The notes below the pieces were generated by a model. It saw nothing but the letters and a program-made list of their open reading frames with translations. It was not told the DNA's origin and made no database searches. A stretch of 64,000 nucleotides of DNA from Nitrospira sp. CG24B (GTDB taxonomy: Bacteria; Nitrospirota; Nitrospiria; Nitrospirales; Nitrospiraceae). Both the position numbers and the translations under genes were made by a program. Numbering within the stretch: the first letter of the stretch is position 1; the number at the start of each line of letters is the position of its first letter. Positions 9,048-19,554 of this stretch are shown piece by piece. Location of the stretch: NCBI GenBank assembly GCA_002869845.2, contig NEWS02000002.1, positions 1 through 64,000 of the forward strand, in the 5' to 3' direction.

Positions 9048-12000
9048 CTATAACTCCACGGCCATCGCACATCGCAGAAACAGACAGTGGAAGCGAACTG
9101 ATTCGACGCCTAGGCTTTGTTGGACCGCGACTTTATAGATCTCACTCTGCGTGCGATACTGCTCCGCGCGAGCCGCGGCCTGATCGGCTGATATCGCATC
9201 CGTCTTATAGTCGACGACCCACAGCGCTCCATCCAGCCGGTAGATGAGGTCGATCACTCCTTCCATGACCTGCCTGTTACCCCACGGCATAACGAACGGG
9301 ACTTCTCGGCCAAGGATTTGGGATGACCGGAGGCGTTCATAGGCTTCCGAGCGACCGAACGTCGCAAGAAGATCGGTCACGGATTCAGCGACGGCTTCAG
9401 CCTGAGGCTGGTCGTCCGGCCCAAGGGTTGCCTGTACGGCTACGACCACCTGAGCACATAGCCCAGAGGGGTCCTGTGAAAAGTCCCATCGCTCAAGCAG
9501 GCGATGAGCCACCACGCCAGCCAACCGCCCAACTGCGGCATCCTGTCGAACTGCCGTCGTTTCACGCACAACCCGCGCCGATCGTTTACCCAGCGTCGTC
9601 GGTGTCAGATGATGGGAGGTCTCACGAACTTCGGTCCATCGAGCCGTCCTCACCTCCCATCGCCCAGCCATCTCTTCCGGATTGATCAACACCTCACTGG
9701 CCGTTCTGTCCGAACGTCGGCGTGGCCGCTTTCGTTCCGGTGCCTTGATCACTCGATGGGGAATCGCGCTGGCGCCGATCTTCAGCGCCTCCGTCGAGGC
9801 TGTTCCGATCTCCCCCGTCCCGATATTCTGCAGCAGGTCAAAGACCGTTTCGCCGATTGAGCGGCCGGTGATCCCTCCTGACAACAGCAACAACTCTTTG
9901 GCCCTGGTCATCCCCACATAGAGCACGCGTCGCCGTTCCGCTTCTTCTCGCAGCCGCAGTTTGTGCTGGACCAGCAACGAACCGAGGGACCGATGACGGT
10001 CGAGGGAAAGACCATAGATGCCACTCGACCAATCATAGGAAACCTGCGGCACGCTTCGCTCCCGCCCGCTCCCTTGGTGAAGGCCCGGCAGCACAACAAT
10101 GGGGAATTCCAACCCCTTGGCCTTATGAATCGTCAAAACGTGCACGGCTTCGAGCGACTCCTCGGCAAGAGGACTCTCCGATTCGTCCGGTTGTTCGTCA
10201 AGGCGGGCAATCATGAGCTCCACAAATCCGCTCAAAGTCATGTGAGGCCGGTCGGCCAATGACGCAGCCGTCTGTTTGACTTTCAGGAGGTTGGCCACGG
10301 CCTGTTCGCCATGGAGTGATGCAGCCGCCAGATCCAGGATCGGCAATCGGTCAAACATCAGCGCGATGGCCTCAGCCAATGGCAGCATGGCAATAGCCCG
10401 GTGCAGCCACGCCAGGTGTTCGTACAGCCGCCGCACAGCAGCAGCGCGGGCATGGGACCACGACCCAAGACTCACAGCATGGAGATAATTAAAATGCCCT
10501 GCCTGCTTGAGCTCATAGAGCTCCCGATCCGTTAACCCTCCAAGTGGTGCGCGAAGGAGACCGGCTAACGCGATTTCGTCATGAGGATGATCCAAGACCC
10601 GCAGCAAATTGACGAGGTCGATCACCTCCTGACGACGATAGAAATGCTTTTCCCCCTCGATGACGTAGGGAATATCGTGCCGGCGCAAGGCATCGAGATA
10701 GGCATCGGCTTGCGTAAGTTTTCTGAAAAGCAACGCGATGTGTCCCGGCTTCACGGAAGGGCGACTCAGGACCTCGTCGTTCAACCAGCGAGCCAGCACT
10801 TCGCTCTCGGCTCTCGTCGCCCCTGCCGCATCGAATGTCTCTGCTTCACCATCCGGCGTGGTCACGCTGAGACGAACGCCCGGTTCGATTGACGCCTGAC
10901 GCCGTTGGGGTCGCACCTCCAATCGAACATTCGCCGGCTGGACCAGCGGCTGTCGTTCGAACAACCGATCGAAGACCTCATTCACCGGCTCTAACACAGC
11001 CACATCGCTCCGGAAGTTCGTGGTCAACGTCTGGGCCACTCCACCGTCCACCGTGACCTTTTCCACAACGCGGTCGAAGGCTTCGATATCTGCTCGCCGA
11101 AAGGCATAGATCGACTGTTTGGGGTCTCCCACAATGAAGAGTTTTCCCGGTTCGAGCGCCATCGCATGCCAGTGAGCTGCCTGGCTCCCCTGCCGCTCGG
11201 AGACCGCAAGGATGATCTCGTACTGCACCGGGTCTGTGTCCTGAAATTCATCGACTAACACGGCTCGATAGTCCCGCTTAATCCGTTCACGGACAGACGG
11301 ATGTTCGAGAAGCAGTGTCCGTGCCCGTGCCAGCAACCCATCAAACGAAATCCAGCCCTGCCGAGCAAAGGTTTCACGAATGTTCCGCACCAGGGGTATG
11401 AGCAGCGTCACGAGATCGTTCAAGAATGCATGGTCGACCGCCAGGAGCTGTTGCGCCGCCTGGATGAGCGCGGCCGCCTCTTTGAAATCACCTTTCTCCC
11501 ACCCACCCACGGCGCTTCCGAGATCCTTGCCGAACCATTCTCGCTCTTCCATCGCCAGGCCTTGCCGGCCTGGTAACCCACTGTCTGCCATGAGATGCAG
11601 CAAAGACGCCGCGGCGGCGAGCATGTGCTCGACCTTCCGGCGCTTTGGTCGATCGTATGCCTTCAAAAGTTGCTCCGCCCGGTCTCCCATATGTTGAATC
11701 CAACTCAAGACAACCGGTGGCACCGCTGTGGATGCGAGTTGTTGTTGCAGAGTATCGAGGTCGATCAATTCGCTGCACAAGGACCGAGCCAGCGTTCCGA
11801 CCGTTTCAAGAGTGGTCGATGACAAGACTGATCGCCAGAGGCGATGTTGTTGTCCGGCTCGGCTCAATTCCTGGTCAAGCCAGCAATCCCACGCTGCAGT
11901 GAATTGCTCTTCAAATCGTAAGCCGTCGTCTTCCTTGAAATCAGGATCGACTCCGCTCTCCAGCGGGTGGAGTCGCAACAGGTGCGCGGCGAAACTATGA

Positions 12001-12416
12001 AGAGTGCCGATCTGGGCCTTTTCGAGATCGTTGAGTGCTGCCTGCGCACGCGCGGCAATCGCATCCGCGCTGAGTCCATAGCGGTCTCGCAGATCCTCCC
12101 GCGAGACAGCCCCTCCGTCGCCTGATCGCACAGGGTCGGCCTCCGGGCGAGCCAGCACAACGAGTCGCTCGCGCAATCGGACTTTCATTTCGGTCGCCGC
12201 CTTGTTGGTGAAGGTTAAGGCGACGACCTGCGTGATCAAGACCGGAGCGGGTTCCTTCATCAGCAGATACACGAGGCGATTCACGAGCAACGTCGTCTTG
12301 CCTGTCCCGGCCCCTGCCACAACAACGACATTGCGATCGAATGTCGTCTCGGCCAACTCGCGCGCCATACGATCCGGTATCAGGAGATCGTTACTCATCG
12401 GCAATTTTCTGTGCAC
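9048..12416 (-). CDS. AddA-like UvrD/REP superfamily helicase-nuclease
   Basis: Walker A VVVAGAGTGKTTLL; VDEFQDTDPVQ; IVGDPKQSIYAFRRAD; VLTIHKAKGLEFPIVVLP; C-terminal nuclease WVVDYKTD. Start could be the internal Met at 12398. Confidence 0.92.
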   Translation of the reverse strand: MHRKLPMSNDLLIPDRMARELAETTFDRNVVVVAGAGTGKTTLLVNRLVYLLMKEPAPVLITQVVALTFTNKAATEMKVRLRERLVVLARPEADPVRSGDGGAVSREDLRDRYGLSADAIAARAQAALNDLEKAQIGTLHSFAAHLLRLHPLESGVDPDFKEDDGLRFEEQFTAAWDCWLDQELSRAGQQHRLWRSVLSSTTLETVGTLARSLCSELIDLDTLQQQLASTAVPPVVLSWIQHMGDRAEQLLKAYDRPKRRKVEHMLAAAASLLHLMADSGLPGRQGLAMEEREWFGKDLGSAVGGWEKGDFKEAAALIQAAQQLLAVDHAFLNDLVTLLIPLVRNIRETFARQGWISFDGLLARARTLLLEHPSVRERIKRDYRAVLVDEFQDTDPVQYEIILAVSERQGSQAAHWHAMALEPGKLFIVGDPKQSIYAFRRADIEAFDRVVEKVTVDGGVAQTLTTNFRSDVAVLEPVNEVFDRLFERQPLVQPANVRLEVRPQRRQASIEPGVRLSVTTPDGEAETFDAAGATRAESEVLARWLNDEVLSRPSVKPGHIALLFRKLTQADAYLDALRRHDIPYVIEGEKHFYRRQEVIDLVNLLRVLDHPHDEIALAGLLRAPLGGLTDRELYELKQAGHFNYLHAVSLGSWSHARAAAVRRLYEHLAWLHRAIAMLPLAEAIALMFDRLPILDLAAASLHGEQAVANLLKVKQTAASLADRPHMTLSGFVELMIARLDEQPDESESPLAEESLEAVHVLTIHKAKGLEFPIVVLPGLHQGSGRERSVPQVSYDWSSGIYGLSLDRHRSLGSLLVQHKLRLREEAERRRVLYVGMTRAKELLLLSGGITGRSIGETVFDLLQNIGTGEIGTASTEALKIGASAIPHRVIKAPERKRPRRRSDRTASEVLINPEEMAGRWEVRTARWTEVRETSHHLTPTTLGKRSARVVRETTAVRQDAAVGRLAGVVAHRLLERWDFSQDPSGLCAQVVVAVQATLGPDDQPQAEAVAESVTDLLATFGRSEAYERLRSSQILGREVPFVMPWGNRQVMEGVIDLIYRLDGALWVVDYKTDAISADQAAARAEQYRTQSEIYKVAVQQSLGVESVRFHCLFLRCAMAVEL

Positions 12417-15400
12417 GAAGCATCTTCAACGTTTTCGGCTCGGCCGCACGATGGGCCCTCCACCACGTCGGCGCATGCTCTCGCCGGCAAGCCGCACGAA
12501 AGTCACAGCTATCGCAATAGCCGTCGGGAAGAATGAAAAAGCGTCCGGTACGGATGCCGTCCACGAGCGTGCTCACCGTGTTCTGGATCAGTACCCCGGT
12601 ATCGGAGGACCACGACATCGTCTCAAAACTTGAACGACTGATCGTCGGTGACCACTGAGGAGCGAGAAACAGGAACTGCACCTGGCTCGGAGTAGGCTGG
12701 CCAGGAACCGTGAGACAGCTATAGAGCGGTGGCTGCAGCCGATACCCACGGACCGCCGACTGGGTCAAGTTCCGGTCTTCCGGTTTCATCGCTGAGCCGA
12801 CTTTGAACTTGTAATCGAGTACGCGCACCGTGCCGGAGGACCGGTTCCGGTCGAGACGATCAATGCGACCACGGATCTTTAACAATCCCTCGTCAAGAAC
12901 ACCGGGAATCGTCCCTTCACCATCCACTTCAAATGCAATAGGCTGGTACGGATGCTCGGCCTGTTCCTCCTCGTCCGCCTTCACCGCCGCGTTCACCAGC
13001 GCCACGATCTGTTCTTTCGCCAACTCCCACAGTAGATAGTGGCCTGTTCGATGTTGTGACTCCAGGTCTGCCGCCGCCTGTTCCACCGATGCGCGGATCG
13101 TCTGGTCCATCATGTCGTCCGCCACTTGTCGAGTTGGCCACCCGGCCTGCACGAGCTGTTCATAGCAACAACGCAATGCTGCGTGGCAGAGCGTCCCAAC
13201 CAGCGCCGCATCTGGCTCCTGCGACATCGCAACCCGGCTCGGCTCAAGTCGCAGCACATCTGCGGAAAAATATTGGAACGGGCAGCGCGCATACCGTTCG
13301 AGCGGCGTCGGAGCGAGACCCCGTTCGATGAGTCGCACCCAATGAGATTCGACCGTTCCCGCCATCCCATCGAAGAGATTCAGCGTCGCGCCGTCTTCTT
13401 CGATTCGATCGAGCGCCATCGCTGCATGGTGGAACGTCTCCGCATCACGCCCGAGGGCCCGTACCAAATCAGTCGGGTCTTGCCCGTTCATGGCCATCCA
13501 CTGAGTCAGTTCAGCCGGCGGCAGGAATAGTTTAATCGTTGGCTGTTGTGAGACTCGATCCGTCAGACGACGAGGCACCACATCGATCGGCTGCTCATCC
13601 TGGCCGAACCGACGGCGCGCGTCTCCGAGAGACGGAGAGGCGGCCAGCATGCGGCCAGATTCATCGGCCCGTTGATAGGACAAGTAGAGTCGCTGAGTGG
13701 CAGCCTGACAACATAGGCGGAAGAGCAAGGTCTCTTCTCCGTAGGCCGTCAGTTTCTCATCGATCTTAAATCCAAGCGTGGCGTCGAGCACGCGCCGATG
13801 ACGATCGCGCAGAAACGCATCTTCACGAATATAGCGCGGAAATACTTTTTCGTTCAGCCCGAGGACGAACAGGACTTTGAACGGCACTCCGCGGGCCGCC
13901 ATCACGTCGCATACCATCACGCCCTGGGATGAACCATCATGGAGAGGGATCGCCGTGCGCTCGAAGGTATGGGTCAACAGTTCAACAAATTCGGCCCAGG
14001 TCATCTCCTCGTTGAGCGGCTCCAATTCCATGAGCGTCGTCCAGATACGGTCGATCACATCCCATGTCATCGCGTGGCGAGCAAGCGGACCCTCGTCAGT
14101 AGTTGATACGGCTGCATCTGGCCGACGCAGGTGCCGCTCAATGAGTGCTCGACACGCTGTGACCATCTGCCCGATCGTGCCTCGCGATGGCAGGGCCGAA
14201 CAGGCTTGCACGAGCTGTGAGACCACCTGCCAAAGCAGGCCGATCACCTCCGGCGCAATGGCCAGCGAATTAACAAGGCTCTCCTCACCATCAAGCACTA
14301 ATGCAGCTTGGCTCACCTGCTCCAACCGCATCCACTCCTCAACCCCGTGCGTAATGTGCAGCGCTTGAACGAGCAGCTTCCACTGTTCGGGCCGGTACGA
14401 CGCCGATAGCTCGTCATACACATTGGTGACGTAGAGTGGAGACGTCACGACATCGAGAACTGACGTGCGATAGAAATCGTTCAACGGCAGGGAGGCTACC
14501 TGCAACACGAGCTTGCAGATCGGTTCCTGAATCAACGGCCTCGATGCCGTCGTACGAAAGGGAATCCGATGGCGATCGAAACTCGACTGAAGATACAGGC
14601 TATAGGGATCGAGCGTCCGGGCGGTGACGCCAATTTCATCGAATCGATAGCCATTGGTTTCGATCAGATCGAGAATGGTTCGGCAGGTTGCTGCCAATTC
14701 TTCTTCTGCGCCAATTACGCTCCGTATGGTGAGTTGGGCGTGATCGTGCGCCACCGTTGACGATTCCTGTTCCAACCGGATCGTCGCATCGTCCGACATC
14801 ACCAGCGACTGGATATGGCGGTCGAAAAAGCGCCGAGCAAACCCAAATGCCGGGTCATCCTCCAGCGGAAAAAACAAGGTCGTGTCCTTCGCACGGCTGA
14901 TCGCTTCAAAGAGGGACAGCTGCACCTGCGTCAGGTCATAGAACCCATAATAGAACACGGCCTTCAACGGCTGGAGAAACGTAGCGGCCGGAATGAACGG
15001 GATGAGGGCTTCAGCCAGATCGTCTTGCGTCCCAACCCCAAGGGTCTTGCCCGCTTCCTTCACGGCCGCATAGAGCGACAGGAGCGCGCCGAGCCACTCC
15101 CGATCGTCATCCTCGAAATAGCCTTCACGGAGACCTTGCAGCGCTTGCGCAGCATCGACACCGGCATCCTTTAAATCACGGATCGTCGCCCAGAGCGCGC
15201 CCCACGTCCCAGACGATTGTCCGATTCGTTGCAACGGAGCCTGGCTGGTGAGCTTGCTGTGAACAATGTGACGGACAAGTTGTTCAAAGAAGAGCTCGTC
15301 AACGACGCGCGGCAGTGGGTGGTCGACCCGTACCTCTCCAGCCAACCGCAGAGCCAGTTGATGGAAGGTCAAGACGTGTACGTTTAAGAGCGACAGCCGG

Positions 15401-15561
15401 TGTTCGACAGCGAGAACAGTGCGAAGGCGATCGGCGAGTGGCTTGGACGGAACGAAGATCGCGATCGGCGCAAGCGGATCAGTCGCCTTGACGCGTGTGA
15501 GTCGATGGACGAGAGCAGATTCAAGAGTAGGATGAAAGCGACCCGTGACGACCTGCAACAT
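12391..15561 (-). CDS. AddB-like inactivated helicase / PD-(D/E)XK nuclease
   Basis: C-terminal PD-(D/E)XK nuclease region (ERYARCPFQYFSADVL...VRVLDYKFKVG) with Cys cluster CDSCDFRAAC; overlaps the AddA-like start. Confidence 0.88.
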   Translation of the reverse strand: MLQVVTGRFHPTLESALVHRLTRVKATDPLAPIAIFVPSKPLADRLRTVLAVEHRLSLLNVHVLTFHQLALRLAGEVRVDHPLPRVVDELFFEQLVRHIVHSKLTSQAPLQRIGQSSGTWGALWATIRDLKDAGVDAAQALQGLREGYFEDDDREWLGALLSLYAAVKEAGKTLGVGTQDDLAEALIPFIPAATFLQPLKAVFYYGFYDLTQVQLSLFEAISRAKDTTLFFPLEDDPAFGFARRFFDRHIQSLVMSDDATIRLEQESSTVAHDHAQLTIRSVIGAEEELAATCRTILDLIETNGYRFDEIGVTARTLDPYSLYLQSSFDRHRIPFRTTASRPLIQEPICKLVLQVASLPLNDFYRTSVLDVVTSPLYVTNVYDELSASYRPEQWKLLVQALHITHGVEEWMRLEQVSQAALVLDGEESLVNSLAIAPEVIGLLWQVVSQLVQACSALPSRGTIGQMVTACRALIERHLRRPDAAVSTTDEGPLARHAMTWDVIDRIWTTLMELEPLNEEMTWAEFVELLTHTFERTAIPLHDGSSQGVMVCDVMAARGVPFKVLFVLGLNEKVFPRYIREDAFLRDRHRRVLDATLGFKIDEKLTAYGEETLLFRLCCQAATQRLYLSYQRADESGRMLAASPSLGDARRRFGQDEQPIDVVPRRLTDRVSQQPTIKLFLPPAELTQWMAMNGQDPTDLVRALGRDAETFHHAAMALDRIEEDGATLNLFDGMAGTVESHWVRLIERGLAPTPLERYARCPFQYFSADVLRLEPSRVAMSQEPDAALVGTLCHAALRCCYEQLVQAGWPTRQVADDMMDQTIRASVEQAAADLESQHRTGHYLLWELAKEQIVALVNAAVKADEEEQAEHPYQPIAFEVDGEGTIPGVLDEGLLKIRGRIDRLDRNRSSGTVRVLDYKFKVGSAMKPEDRNLTQSAVRGYRLQPPLYSCLTVPGQPTPSQVQFLFLAPQWSPTISRSSFETMSWSSDTGVLIQNTVSTLVDGIRTGRFFILPDGYCDSCDFRAACRREHAPTWWRAHRAAEPKTLKMLRAQKIADE

Positions 15562-15577
15562 GGCGAGTCATTGTACG

Positions 15578-15733
15578 CTACCCGGTCTCCGGCCCCAAGA
15601 GCTCACCGTTGCAGTCAACGCAGGCCCAGTCGCCGTCGATAAACGACATGGGGTCGGCGCAGATCGGGCAATCCGGCGGAGGCCCCTTGGCAATGAGTGG
15701 AAGATCCGGGAGCTCGTTGTCGTATTCGTCCAT
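15578..15733 (-). CDS. Small zinc-ribbon protein (51 aa; missed by the ORF track)
   Basis: Hand translation MDEYDNELPDLPLIAKGPPPDCPICADPMSFIDGDWACVDCNGELLGPETG*, two CxxC knuckles. Confidence 0.7.
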   Translation of the reverse strand: MDEYDNELPDLPLIAKGPPPDCPICADPMSFIDGDWACVDCNGELLGPETG

Positions 15734-15740
15734 GGCTCCC

Positions 15741-16007
15741 CTACCCTTCTCGCTGTTTGATCTTCAATTGAATGGCCTTCTCCGCGCTTTCTCGACTTGG
15801 GACACCGACGAACGTCAGGCGCCCATCGATGATCGTCGCCGGCACGGCACGGACAGAATGACGGTCGGCCAGCTCCTGGCCGTCTTTCGTGGTGATATCC
15901 ACTTCACGATAGGAGAAGCTGTACTTCACGCGCAACTGTTTCCACAGACTTTTGGCCGATGGACAGGCCCCACAACTGGGCGACACAAGCAACGTAATGT
16001 TTGGCAT
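15741..16007 (-). CDS. Glutaredoxin/thioredoxin-like protein
   Basis: VSPSCGACPSAK redox motif; REVDITTKDGQELADRHSVRAVPATII (cis-Pro loop). Confidence 0.85.
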   Translation of the reverse strand: MPNITLLVSPSCGACPSAKSLWKQLRVKYSFSYREVDITTKDGQELADRHSVRAVPATIIDGRLTFVGVPSRESAEKAIQLKIKQREG

Positions 16008-16168
16008 GATGTTTCTGAAACAAGTACGAAATGATTCTGTTGATCGGATCTTAGCACCCGCTGAAAAGACGGCGCAAGGACGAGACCAGGATCAGCTTCA
16101 CTCGCCGAGTCACATCATGGTATTGAAGTGGAAAGACACGGGATGAAAGCGTATCGTATACGCAGATC

Positions 16169-17224
16169 ATGTTGAACCCCGTCGTGCGCATCTTTCCGTG
16201 GCTGGCCGCCATCCTGTTGTTCTGTAGTCCCGCAGCTTACGCTGAAGAAGGGCGAGGAGATTCTCCCGCGCTGCGTGTCTTGACCTATAACCTGCTGCAC
16301 GATGGCGCATGGTCAGGATTCTTCGAGAGTGGCACCCATCTCGAAGAGCGGCTCGACATGTCCATTCAAGAACTGAAGCGGTTGCAACCTGACATCGTCG
16401 CACTTCAAGAAGCATCGGACAGCCGAAAGCATGGCAATGTGCCGCAACGGATCGCTGAGGCACTCGGGTACCAGATGGTGTTCGCTCCTGCTACCGAACA
16501 TATCTTCGGCATTGGCTTCGTGGATCGGCTGATCACCTCAGCCATCGGCTTCAAAGAAGGACCGGCCATCTTGAGCCGCTATCCCATCGTCGCCTCAGAA
16601 GTCTACGACCTGCCTCAGTGCCAACGTCGCCTGGACCCCCGCATTCTCCTGCGAGCCGAGATTAAGGCTCCCGATGGGCTGACCCAAATCTTTTCCGCCC
16701 ACACATCGAAAGGCGACGAATGCCAACTCCAACGAGTTGGCGAACTGTTCCGTGAACATCGAGGAACGGGGCGAGCCATCTTGATGGGTGACTTGAATAC
16801 CGGAGAGCAATCTCCAGTCCTCACCGAATGGCAGAAAGAGCCGGGATTCATCGACGCCTTCCGGATCGCGAATCCGGGAGTACCCGGAGGAACCGTCTGG
16901 CAAAATATCCAAGTCGAATGGCCCACGGCCGATCGCCGTGTCGATTTTATTTTTCTATTTGATGGAAGTGCCACTGGAAGCTCGGTCGTGCGTTCAAGCC
17001 GTCTGGTATTTGACCAGCCCGGTCGGCTCCCGAACGGCGATGCCCTGTGGCCCTCAGACCATCGCGGTGTATTGGCCGAAATCGGAACCACTCCTTCTGG
17101 AAATGGACCGACCGAGGTGGTCATCGAAAAGCCGCCCGTATCTCCCGTGAACTCTGTCCGTCAACCAATTCGAGGCGGGTCTCATCCCGTTGATCCCGTA
17201 TCAAGGGTTACGTATAAGAAGTGA
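16169..17224 (+). CDS. Endonuclease/exonuclease/phosphatase family protein, exported
   Basis: LRVLTYNLLHDG, PDIVALQEASD, ILMGDLNTG, DFIFLF, SDHRGVLAEI. Confidence 0.85.
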   Translation: MLNPVVRIFPWLAAILLFCSPAAYAEEGRGDSPALRVLTYNLLHDGAWSGFFESGTHLEERLDMSIQELKRLQPDIVALQEASDSRKHGNVPQRIAEALGYQMVFAPATEHIFGIGFVDRLITSAIGFKEGPAILSRYPIVASEVYDLPQCQRRLDPRILLRAEIKAPDGLTQIFSAHTSKGDECQLQRVGELFREHRGTGRAILMGDLNTGEQSPVLTEWQKEPGFIDAFRIANPGVPGGTVWQNIQVEWPTADRRVDFIFLFDGSATGSSVVRSSRLVFDQPGRLPNGDALWPSDHRGVLAEIGTTPSGNGPTEVVIEKPPVSPVNSVRQPIRGGSHPVDPVSRVTYKK

Positions 17225-17299
17225 GTGTTCCTCGTTTGGGCACTCAACTTTAAGTCCTTGAGGTCTAACTCCAAGTGCAACACTCTCAAGGGGGCGCAT

Positions 17300-17735
17300 A
17301 ATGGCTCGGCCTTCGGGACCTTGGTGGAGCGGACGATACATCTAGTTCTGCTGGCCAACATGGACGGGACGGATGCGCGAAGTGCTAGGGATTCACGAAA
17401 AAACTCCGGCATGTGCCTGCACTATTGTGCAAGACGCTGACCTATGATCAGGGGAAAGAAATGGCCGAGCACGAGCAGTTAGCCCAGCGACTCTCGCTTC
17501 AGATCTTCTTTGCCGATCCTCATGCGCCGTGACAACGCGGCACCAACGAGAATACGAATGGCCTGCTGCGCCAGTACTTGCCCAAGGGCACGGACTTGTC
17601 GGGCTACAGCCAGCGCGAACTGAACGCCATCGCCCATCGGTTGAACACGCGCCCGCGGAAATGTCTCGACTTTGCCACGCCCCTGGAAGTCTATGCGCAC
17701 CTGCGCTCTCATTCACCCGTTGCACTTGGAACTTG
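17300..17735 (+). pseudogene. Degenerate IS30-family transposase remnant (C-terminal portion)
   Basis: Fragments in different frames: GSAFGTLVERTIHLVLLANMDGTDARSA..., LTYDQGKEMAEHEQLAQRLSLQIFFADPHAP*QRGTNENTNGLLRQYLPKGTDLSGYSQRELNAIAHRLNTRPRKCLDFATPLEVYAHL. A TGA replaces the expected Trp codon at about 17530. Confidence 0.85.
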
Positions 17736-18125
17736 AAACCGCCATCATTAAAAAATACGGATAGGAACGGTTGGGCTCAGTAGCCAAACTGCATTTCAAA
17801 ACGACGCAGGCCGTGCTGGCGGGACTGGCTTAAACCAATTGACTATTCTTTGTGCGATCGCAGTGAATGAATCTCATCGTTGTCCTGGCTACAGGTTCAG
17901 TCGAAATCTAGCCTGCCTCTATTTTTCTGCTCGAACTGAACTGTCTAGCTCGCCTCTTCCTCGCCACACGCGAAGCGCTCTTTCTTTCGGACGAGAGCTG
18001 CTCAGCGAGCCGGCAAATAGGTCTGCCGCGCACCACAAAATGTTTGATTCCAAGACGTGACCCACTAAGCTTTTCTCACTTTCCTGTTTTTACTTTCTCC
18101 GTTGTAGTTGTTCACACCACGTTGA

Positions 18126-18377
18126 TCAACGAAGCTCATCCCCTGAGCACGGCGATTGGCCTTTCTTGCGACGCATCAGGCGACGAAAGGCTGGGAAGTC
18201 CGCTCGCTCACGTCGCTCTTCAAAAAACTGAACCGTGCTCATGGCTGTGAGTTTTTCCGCCACCGCCGTGGCAATAAACTGATTGACACTCACCCCTTCC
18301 TGTTCAGCTAAGACTTCAACCGCAGCCTTGACCGAGCGTGGCAACCGGAGCGGATAGGTCTTCGATCCTGTTATCAT
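18126..18377 (-). CDS. Antitoxin, HicB/CopG-like ribbon-helix-helix
   Basis: KTYPLRLPRSVKAAVEVLAEQEGVSVNQFIATAVAEKL; overlaps the start of a PIN toxin gene. Confidence 0.8.
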   Translation of the reverse strand: MITGSKTYPLRLPRSVKAAVEVLAEQEGVSVNQFIATAVAEKLTAMSTVQFFEERRERADFPAFRRLMRRKKGQSPCSGDELR

Positions 18378-18790
18378 GATATCCTCCTGAGCGCGTCGCG
18401 CGGCTGAAGCACTTCTACACCGAATTCTCCTGGCACTGCGCCATAGTCTCGAATATTGAACGTCACAATGGCATCGGCACGACCATTGACCGCCGCTTCC
18501 AACACCATTTCATCCGACGGATCTCGCAGTTTAGGTCGCCAGAGAAAATGTGTCACCACAGGCTCAACCATGGCCGCCACCGCATCGAGAAATATTCTGA
18601 CGTCGGCTTCGTCGAGGCCCGCGGCGACGCGATGTTCTTTAGCGCTGCACGTAGCCTCATATTCAAACACGAGTGGGACATTCGCCAGCAACGTCACCGT
18701 TTTCTCCATAGCAGCCATCAGGATTGCCGCTGAAGCCCCTGAAGGACTTCGCATCGCCGCAACAACATCGGTGTCCAAAACCAATCTCAC
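18374..18790 (-). CDS. PIN-domain toxin (putative VapC-like)
   Basis: MRLVLDTDVVAAMRS...LRDPSDEMVLEAAVNGRADAIVTFNIRDYG is the PIN pattern. Confidence 0.85.
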   Translation of the reverse strand: MRLVLDTDVVAAMRSPSGASAAILMAAMEKTVTLLANVPLVFEYEATCSAKEHRVAAGLDEADVRIFLDAVAAMVEPVVTHFLWRPKLRDPSDEMVLEAAVNGRADAIVTFNIRDYGAVPGEFGVEVLQPRDALRRIS

Positions 18791-19554
18791 AGTCTATGCC
18801 TATCATATCTCCGGCAATATCACAATGTATCGTGATTTCATGAAGAGAACGCGCTCCCATTCGCCTCGAAGATATACCCTGCCTCATGCGGTACAACGAT
18901 TTTTCCCATTACATAACGTGCCGGGAAACATGATCGCTTGCATGGGACATTGTTCATTGCCTGGGCGTTATCCTGGTGAGGTGGACTCCGAAACATGGCG
19001 TGGCAAATCCGATCAACCCGTGACACCACCGTATCCAGGAGAGCTGTTCCTGCAGAAAGGCCGCGGCAAGACCCGTTCACCTGGATGAAGCTTTCAGTTC
19101 CCCTTCCCAATGCTGACGCCTCGAACTTCATACCCCTGGGATGATGTCGATGTCCTACACATCGGCTGGCTGCTGAGTTGGTCCATGAGGAATTCGGCTA
19201 GCCCTCCGGTTCGTCCTGCACTACCTTCTCCAGCATAGCTGGCCATCGCTCCCACCTCCTTGCTGTGTAAACCGAGCACTGCGTGATCAGAAGTTGCTAC
19301 AAGCATCTTCTGGCAACGACCCTGCCTGGCTCGGCAAGATGATTGATATGTCTGATTATCAGGGTTGTGTAGGCGATGCGTGCCGCAAGACGGAGGCGTG
19401 ACCTGTAACTGATTGAGTCTCTCTGTATCAGATCAGTTACGAGAAGACAGTACTGCCTTGCCGGCACTGACTCATTGTAGACGATTATGAAAAGAGGGGG
19501 GTGATCAGGTAACTATCGAGCCGCTCCTGACAGATATTTTTCTCATCCACCAAA

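Noticed and set aside
9323-15174. Numerous plus-strand ORFs opposite the AddA/AddB-like genes (e.g. 12202-12633, 13126-13530, 13877-14368)
   Set aside because: Antisense to strongly supported nuclease/helicase genes; compositionally shadow ORFs.
18838-19306. Minus-strand ORFs between the PIN toxin and the zinc-ribbon gene
   Set aside because: No RBS, domain or credible composition; region treated as unexplained intergenic.
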